Shown here: piece by piece, positions 59,500 to 64,000 of the stretch
Layout: every line of letters starts with the position of its first letter
Numbering within the stretch: position 1 is the stretch's first letter
DNA from: Ferrimonas lipolytica
Lineage (GTDB): Bacteria; Pseudomonadota; Gammaproteobacteria; Enterobacterales; Shewanellaceae
Length of the DNA stretch: 64,000 nt
Direction: 5' to 3'
NCBI RefSeq assembly: GCF_012295575.1
Contig: NZ_CP051180.1
Location: 1-64,000, forward strand
Position numbers and translations under genes: made by a program
Notes under the pieces: model-generated
What the model was told of the DNA's origin: nothing
The model's database searches: none
What the model saw: the letters and a program-made list of their open reading frames with translations, nothing else

Positions 59500-60017
59500 T
59501 AAATAATAAGCTGGCAATTGGACTAGACCGTTAGTGATAGTGAGAATTAATTCAGTTGTACGTCTACAAACTGTTGTGCTGATTCATATCATCGATTACA
59601 CCGCGATACGCTTTCTTCTTAGCCTGAATTCCACACCACCGATACCTCAACTTTACAGTTTCGTCCCTCCCTTAAAGTGAAAGTTGTTCGTCTTGATTGA
59701 GATTGTTTGCGAGATACGGTGGAACTCCTCAGCAGTACGTGACCCAAACGTTAGCTTGGTGAATAAGTTTCGGTTTTTTAGTTCTAAAAAGCCTCTAAAA
59801 AACGATAAAAAAATGTCAACAAAAACACATCAAGTAACTGTTTTTAAATAACTTTTTGATTGGCTTCGCTTTTAGTGCTGAATGCGTGACGAATTGTGTG
59901 CTCTGGTCACTTTTTATGGGTTGTTATTAGGCAAACTTTGCCTCGGTTACTTGCGGTGGCCAGAGAAAAACTGACTTCTGCTGGCCATTTAGCGATAACG
60001 ATAACTAGGAGAGAATG
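59500..60017. promoter_or_regulatory. sirA upstream region with two inverted repeats
   Basis: The region is AT-rich with A/T tracts at 59790-59870. AGGCAAA-C-TTTGCCT (59929-59943) is a perfect palindrome with one central base. TGGCCAG/CTGGCCA (59957-59963 and 59981-59987) forms a 7-bp stem 30 bp before the start. Either could bind a regulator or shape the leader RNA. A CRP-like sequence at 59894 has wrong spacing. Confidence 0.5.
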
Positions 60018-62072
60018 ATGAAAACCTGGAAAACCAAAGCAAGCCTTGTTGCTGTTCTGTGCGCTGCTGCACTGGGCGCTCAAGCAAGCGGTCACAGCGA
60101 TGCGCCAAATATCGGCCCTCGCAGTGCTGACGGCCATCAAATGTCCCCGCAATCTCGCGGTGTATTTGCTAACCCTAAACCAACGTTAGAAACTCGCGGT
60201 GTACAAACACTGCACGACTACATCATCACTGAAAAAGAGATGTGGGATTTCTTGTTTGAAAATCACCCGATTTTCAAAACCTACATCCCAGAAGGTCGTA
60301 TCGTCGGTAAGCCACACATCTCTGACCGTGGTGAAGAGTACCTGCACACTGGTAACTCCGAGCAATACACTGCAGATTCTGATGATGGTTCTCACCGCAC
60401 CAAAGCGGTTCAGTACCGTTTGGGCGCTAAGTCTATCTTGGACTTCCCTAACAAGTTCATCGGTCCTGAAGCTTGTGGCGAGTGTCACGCGGTTCAGTAC
60501 GAAAAATGGTCTCGCTCCCGTCACGCTAAAGTGGTTCGTTTCCCAGATGAAATGGAAGAAGTTGGCGGCGATCTGAAGAAGCCTGCTCACGGTGGCAAAA
60601 ACGGCCTGCTGCCAGAAGGTATCACTGCTGATGCCATCTACGCGGTTATTGGTACTCCACGTACCAAATACGGTTTCTTGGATTCTTACCTAGTACGTGG
60701 TTCTTACACCGTACGTGGCGGCTTGCTGAAAGACGGTACTGGTACTGTTCACGCGGGTTCTAACCAGTTCTCCATGAACTGGACCACCTTCCTGACTCCT
60801 GAGAAGGCGCGTGAGATTGCTGAAGTGATCCCAACCTTCCCAACCAAGATGGAAGAGTTTGGTAACTCTGGCTCCAACACCTGGGGTGTTAACTCCTACG
60901 GTGCTAAGCAAGACAAAGAGTTCTTGTTCCAGCCAGCTTCTTCTTACTGTGAAGTGTGTCACACCTTCAAGTTCGATTACCAAACCAAAGAAGACTTCTT
61001 CGCTGATCTGGGTAACCCAGAAGCGTTGCGCGAGCACACCATCTCTAAAGGTATCTCTTGTGAAGAGTGTCACGGCGCTGGCGCTCACTTGGATGGCGGT
61101 GTAGGCGGCGGTATGCCTTCTAACTGTGAACGTTGTCACCAGCGTTTCAACTACGTGTCTGATATGGCTGAAGGCCCTAACGCCAAGCCTGAAGATGGCT
61201 TTAACGTGAAGATGAAGGGTTCTTGCCCATCTTGTGGTACCGAAGGTTCCCAGATGTTCAACTCCGCTCACTACGAAAAAGGCATGCGCTGTACTACTTG
61301 TCACGATCCACACGAAGTGACTGAAGGCAGCTACCTGACCAGCGTTACCAAGACCAACCTGAAGAAAGAGTGTGAAGACTGTCACGCTACTCAGCTTGAG
61401 TTCTTTAAGACCAACGCACCTCACGGCGAAAACAGCTGTTCTTCTTGTCACATGCCGAACATGGGCTCTTGTGAGAAGTTCACTGCGATCCAGTTCCCAG
61501 ACCAAGCAGGCTTCGACAACGTTCGTGCTTCGCACATCTGGAACATCAAAGTGGATCCAATCGCGAAGACTCTGAACCCGCCAGAAGGCAAGCCACGTAC
61601 TTCTGACGTGAAGGGTTGGACTGTAGCGAAAGACGAAGACAACCACGCTTACCTTGATTTGATGTGGACCTGTGCTCGTACTTCTTCACAGGACATCACG
61701 GTTCTGAACGGTAAAGGCTGTCACTCTCAGTTCCAGTCTGAGTTGGATGAAGGCTTGCACTTCGAAGACCAGAAAGAGATCTACGGTGAAGTAATGGAAT
61801 GGCAGGGTCCGGTACAGGAGCTGCACGCCAAAGTTATTAACCAGATCGCTCGCATTGACGAACTGATGAACATCACTCGCCTGTCTATCTCTGAGAAAGC
61901 CAGCGTAATGATGATGGTAGACAAAGCTCGCCAGAACGTTGCTCTGATTGAGAAAGACGGTTCTTGGGGTGTTCACGGTCCTGCCATGGCGAAACGCCTG
62001 ATGAACGAAGCGTGGATCTTTGTACAAGATGCTCAGCAGACCATGGACAACGCTGGTTACGACAAGTCGTAA
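60018..62072 (+). CDS. sirA: Octaheme cytochrome c sulfite reductase (SirA/MccA)
   Basis: ATG 60018 stands six bases after AGGAG; an ATG one codon earlier is possible. The 684 residues have a signal peptide (cleavage after AQA). Seven CXXCH heme sites (CGECH at 153, then CEVCH, CEECH, CERCH, CTTCH, CEDCH, CSSCH) plus the unusual C552-X15-C568-H site make eight hemes, the mark of MccA/SirA. Three extra Cys, C403 and C406 (CPSC without His) and C485 (SCEKF), are candidates for the active-site Cu(I) ligands known from MccA. It reduces sulfite to sulfide in the periplasm during anaerobic respiration. Very regular codon use suggests high expression. Confidence 0.96.
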   Translation: MKTWKTKASLVAVLCAAALGAQASGHSDAPNIGPRSADGHQMSPQSRGVFANPKPTLETRGVQTLHDYIITEKEMWDFLFENHPIFKTYIPEGRIVGKPHISDRGEEYLHTGNSEQYTADSDDGSHRTKAVQYRLGAKSILDFPNKFIGPEACGECHAVQYEKWSRSRHAKVVRFPDEMEEVGGDLKKPAHGGKNGLLPEGITADAIYAVIGTPRTKYGFLDSYLVRGSYTVRGGLLKDGTGTVHAGSNQFSMNWTTFLTPEKAREIAEVIPTFPTKMEEFGNSGSNTWGVNSYGAKQDKEFLFQPASSYCEVCHTFKFDYQTKEDFFADLGNPEALREHTISKGISCEECHGAGAHLDGGVGGGMPSNCERCHQRFNYVSDMAEGPNAKPEDGFNVKMKGSCPSCGTEGSQMFNSAHYEKGMRCTTCHDPHEVTEGSYLTSVTKTNLKKECEDCHATQLEFFKTNAPHGENSCSSCHMPNMGSCEKFTAIQFPDQAGFDNVRASHIWNIKVDPIAKTLNPPEGKPRTSDVKGWTVAKDEDNHAYLDLMWTCARTSSQDITVLNGKGCHSQFQSELDEGLHFEDQKEIYGEVMEWQGPVQELHAKVINQIARIDELMNITRLSISEKASVMMMVDKARQNVALIEKDGSWGVHGPAMAKRLMNEAWIFVQDAQQTMDNAGYDKS

Positions 62073-62089
62073 TTAGTTAATCCAGATAA

Positions 62090-62116
62090 CCCCGGCGCTT
62101 CGGCGCTGGGGCTTTT
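62090..62116 (+). terminator. UUCG-loop hairpin after sirA, likely partial terminator
   Basis: CCCCGGCGC-TTCG-GCGCTGGGG (one G-T pair) followed by CTTTTC. It lies 12 bp before the next ATG, so it may attenuate downstream genes or stabilise sirA mRNA. Confidence 0.65.
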
Positions 62117-62128
62117 CGAGAAGATACC

Positions 62129-62551
62129 ATGCGTACATTGATTGCAATTTTATTCACCTGTTTAAGCATTTTGCCTGTTTCGGCCTTGGCCGGCAGTGGT
62201 GATGATATGGCGCCAGCGCAAGCGTACCGCTTAACCCTCGATTTCATCACCATGCAGGAAGCGGAAAGCTTGGTGGGTCAAGAAGGCGTTTACTTCTATG
62301 ACGTCAACACACTGGAGTTATGGGCCGAAGGCTTTATCCCTGGTGCGGTGCACTTTTTTGTAGAGGATTGGAAGTCTCTATTACCCGAAGACAAGGATGC
62401 TCACCTTATTTTTTACTGCGCAAACCGTCTGTGTAACGCCAGTGAAATCGCAGCGTATTCTGTGATGAAACTTGGTTACACCCACGTTCGTCAAATGCCG
62501 GACGGTATATTTGGTTGGCGCATGTCTGGTCGTCCGACCGAACAACCTTAA
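62129..62551 (+). CDS. Periplasmic rhodanese-like protein of the sir operon
   Basis: The 140 residues have a signal peptide (cleavage after ALA near 21) and a rhodanese domain with the Cys-containing loop YCANRLCNAS (about 94-104), CDC25-like entry YDVNTLELWAEGFIPGAVHF and a Trp-rich end. Rhodaneses carry sulfur; beside a sulfite reductase it might bind polysulfide, thiosulfate or the sulfide product, or assist cysteine chemistry of the apocytochrome. That is inference from position. It follows sirA by 56 bp across a hairpin. Confidence 0.85.
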   Translation: MRTLIAILFTCLSILPVSALAGSGDDMAPAQAYRLTLDFITMQEAESLVGQEGVYFYDVNTLELWAEGFIPGAVHFFVEDWKSLLPEDKDAHLIFYCANRLCNASEIAAYSVMKLGYTHVRQMPDGIFGWRMSGRPTEQP

Positions 62552-62592
62552 CAGTCGTATTGACCACAAATTGAATTAAGCGAGAGAGCACA

Positions 62593-63387
62593 ATGAAAAC
62601 TTTGATTAAACCAACTTTAGCTGCCCTATCTGTTGTGGTAGCGATGGCTAGCCCTCTAGCACTGGCAAAAGCTGACTTAAACAGCGATGCCGACAAAGAA
62701 TCTTATGCCATCGGTGCTTCTCTTGCGAAGTACACCGCTGGCCAATTAGCTACTCAAGAAGAGATGGGCCTAAACGCCAACATCGATCTGATTATCGAAG
62801 GTTTCGCCGAAGCGTTACGCCAGCAGCCCCAGCTGGACACCGATACCATGTTAGACATGTTGAACGCTCGCGCCATCCGCTTGAATGAAGCCCAGCAACT
62901 GCAAAAAGCCGCGTTCATTAAAGAAAATGAAAAAGCCGGTAAAGAATACTTGGCCAACAACAAGAAGTTGGATGGCGTAATTGAGACTGAATCCGGTCTG
63001 CAATACCAGGTACTGCGCAAGGGCACGGGTCCGAAGCCTGCGCCAGAAGACGTGGTAACCGTAAACTTCGTTGGTAAGACCATCGAAGGTTTTGAATTTG
63101 AAAACACCTTCGCCAAGGGTGCCCCAGCTCAAGTGGCGTTGATCAACGTAATTGATGGTTGGAACGAAGGTCTACAGCTGATGAAAGAGGGCGGTAAATA
63201 CCGCTTCGTAGTGCCAGCGGAACTGGCTTACGGCAACCAAGGTATGGGTGACATCAACCCGCAATCCACGCTGATTTTCGATATTGAGTTGGTGACGGTG
63301 GATGAACCTGGGGTGAACAACCCAATCAAGCAGATGATGCATGGCATGAGCATGGATCAGGCGTTGGGTCACAACGCGGCCGAGTAA
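62593..63387 (+). CDS. Periplasmic FKBP-type peptidyl-prolyl isomerase
   Basis: The 264 residues have a signal peptide (cleavage after ALA near 25), an N-terminal helical dimerisation domain as in FkpA/FklB (about 30-125: DKESYAIGASL, LNEAQQLQKAAF) and a C-terminal FKBP domain (VVTVNFVGKTIEGFEFE, VIDGWNEGLQLMKEGGKYRF, LAYGNQG in parts). A 30-residue tail rich in Met/His (MMHGMSMDQALGHN) is unusual. It probably helps to fold SirA or other cytochromes in the periplasm. Spacing of 41 bp and direction place it in the sir operon. Confidence 0.92.
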   Translation: MKTLIKPTLAALSVVVAMASPLALAKADLNSDADKESYAIGASLAKYTAGQLATQEEMGLNANIDLIIEGFAEALRQQPQLDTDTMLDMLNARAIRLNEAQQLQKAAFIKENEKAGKEYLANNKKLDGVIETESGLQYQVLRKGTGPKPAPEDVVTVNFVGKTIEGFEFENTFAKGAPAQVALINVIDGWNEGLQLMKEGGKYRFVVPAELAYGNQGMGDINPQSTLIFDIELVTVDEPGVNNPIKQMMHGMSMDQALGHNAAE

Positions 63388-63397
63388 GGCAATCACC

Positions 63398-64000
63398 ATG
63401 TTAATGACGATCCTAGTAAGTATTTTGGTTGCGACCGCTGCTGTTCTTGGCTGGCAACACCGACGCATTGTGGCTGCTGATGACAGTGCGTTAGCCATCC
63501 TGCCAGAAACGGCTGTGACTGCGGTACCTGCTATACCGCGTTCCGCTCTTGCTGTGTCGGCATTGGCCATTGTGGTGGTTGGACTCAGTAGTGCGTTGTA
63601 TCTGCAAATGGGTCGCTACCACGACCACTTTACGCAGACCCCGGATCGTCAGTTGGATTACGTCTTGCGTGCGGAGCTACAGCAACTCGCGCAAGACGCT
63701 AATACCAGCGTTGAGCTGCAACAGTTGGCGCAAGGGTATGCCAAGGTTGGCCAATACGACCAAGCCGTTGCGACCATGTCGCGGTTGCTGGAGTACTTCG
63801 AACCGACAAGCCTCTACTTGGGGCTGCAAGCGAAGTTCAGCTACTACCGCGATGGCCGCGTTATCAGCGTCGAAACTCAACAATTAATCGACCAAAGTTT
63901 AGCGCTCAACCCTGCTGAGCCTGAAACTCTGTTGCTGTTAGCGAACCACGCTTACCTGCAACAGGATTACGCCCTCGCTATTTCTCACTGGCAAGCGTTG
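63398..64000 (+). CDS. CcmI/NrfG-like TPR protein, 3' truncated by window edge
   Basis: The frame opens at ATG 63398, 10 bp after the FKBP stop, and stays open to the window end (201 codons visible). Two membrane segments (about 3-19 and 51-68) flank a short loop, as in CcmI, followed by a periplasmic TPR region (LQQLAQGYAKVGQYDQAVAT; LLANHAYLQQDYALAISHW in part). CcmI/NrfG proteins present apocytochrome c to the CcmF-CcmH heme lyase. Its place in the sir operon completes the CcmF/CcmH/TlpA set encoded divergently. Confidence 0.85.
   Translation, partial: MLMTILVSILVATAAVLGWQHRRIVAADDSALAILPETAVTAVPAIPRSALAVSALAIVVVGLSSALYLQMGRYHDHFTQTPDRQLDYVLRAELQQLAQDANTSVELQQLAQGYAKVGQYDQAVATMSRLLEYFEPTSLYLGLQAKFSYYRDGRVISVETQQLIDQSLALNPAEPETLLLLANHAYLQQDYALAISHWQAL

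Noticed and set aside
59894-59910. CRP-like site TGTG...TCAC upstream of sirA
   Set aside because: The half-sites are one base off the required spacing in either register, so it is not reported as a CRP site.
60690-61646. 318-codon minus-strand frame inside sirA
   Set aside because: It is a shadow of the strongly biased codon use of sirA. No start site is seen, and the peptide has no domain-like pattern.

Overview
The window is bacterial chromosome from a gammaproteobacterium. Gene content points to a marine Alteromonadales-type organism near Shewanella/Ferrimonas: an octaheme sulfite reductase of the SirA/MccA type with its own heme lyase genes, a free-standing ArcB-like Hpt protein beside arcA, a MetJ-controlled NhaC-type transporter, an S46 peptidase and a GlyGly-CTERM subtilase. 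The genus is an inference; the complete 16S gene (18738-20294) would settle it. Base composition is moderate (roughly half GC by eye), except for an AT-rich stretch at about 45.5-47.2 kb.

Layout. 0-6 kb: the 3' part of a hybrid histidine kinase, an HD-GYP response regulator, an MFS transporter and a TPR lipoprotein. 6-18 kb: housekeeping genes (ppa, fbp, a predicted methionine transporter behind tandem MetJ boxes, mpl-ubiX-hpt, bamD, rluD-pgeF-clpB with a sigma-32 promoter before clpB) and a small secreted Gly/His/Cys protein. 18.2-23.9 kb: a complete rRNA operon (P1, P2, boxA, 16S, spacer without tRNA, 23S, 5S, two terminators). 23.9-31.2 kb: ferredoxin-type reductase, folE2, hptA/arcA convergent on one terminator, a lysine riboswitch and lysC, then asnC/asnA. 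31.2-45.5 kb: large secreted subtilase, rluA, a small membrane/methyltransferase operon, gltS-like symporter, phosphatase, reductase, an Lrp-type regulator divergent from a YjeH-type exporter, rsuA, YbjN, NRDE and YgjV-like genes. 45.5-51 kb: two overlapping LuxR-type regulators in AT-rich DNA facing a compact pilin-chaperone-usher operon. 51-56 kb: lipase-like hydrolase, aromatic amino acid permease, S46 dipeptidyl-peptidase and tRNA-Gly(CCC). 56-64 kb: the sulfite-reduction locus. CcmF-, CcmH- and TlpA-like genes run leftward; sirA, a rhodanese-like gene, an FKBP isomerase and a CcmI/NrfG-like gene (cut by the window end) run rightward.

The most unusual features are these. (1) Four copies of a ~280-297 bp intergenic element have matching inverted termini, a central hairpin that is kept although its sequence changes, and candidate target duplications; three of them touch the stop codon of the neighbouring gene. 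(2) The CcmH/NrfF-like protein beside sirA has lost both cysteines of its LRCxxC motif, next to a cytochrome with a CX15CH heme site. (3) Several long perfect hairpins without a U-tract lie at gene junctions, one of which would bring a distant Shine-Dalgarno to normal spacing before rsuA. Coordinates come from reading the sequence by hand; no database search was run.
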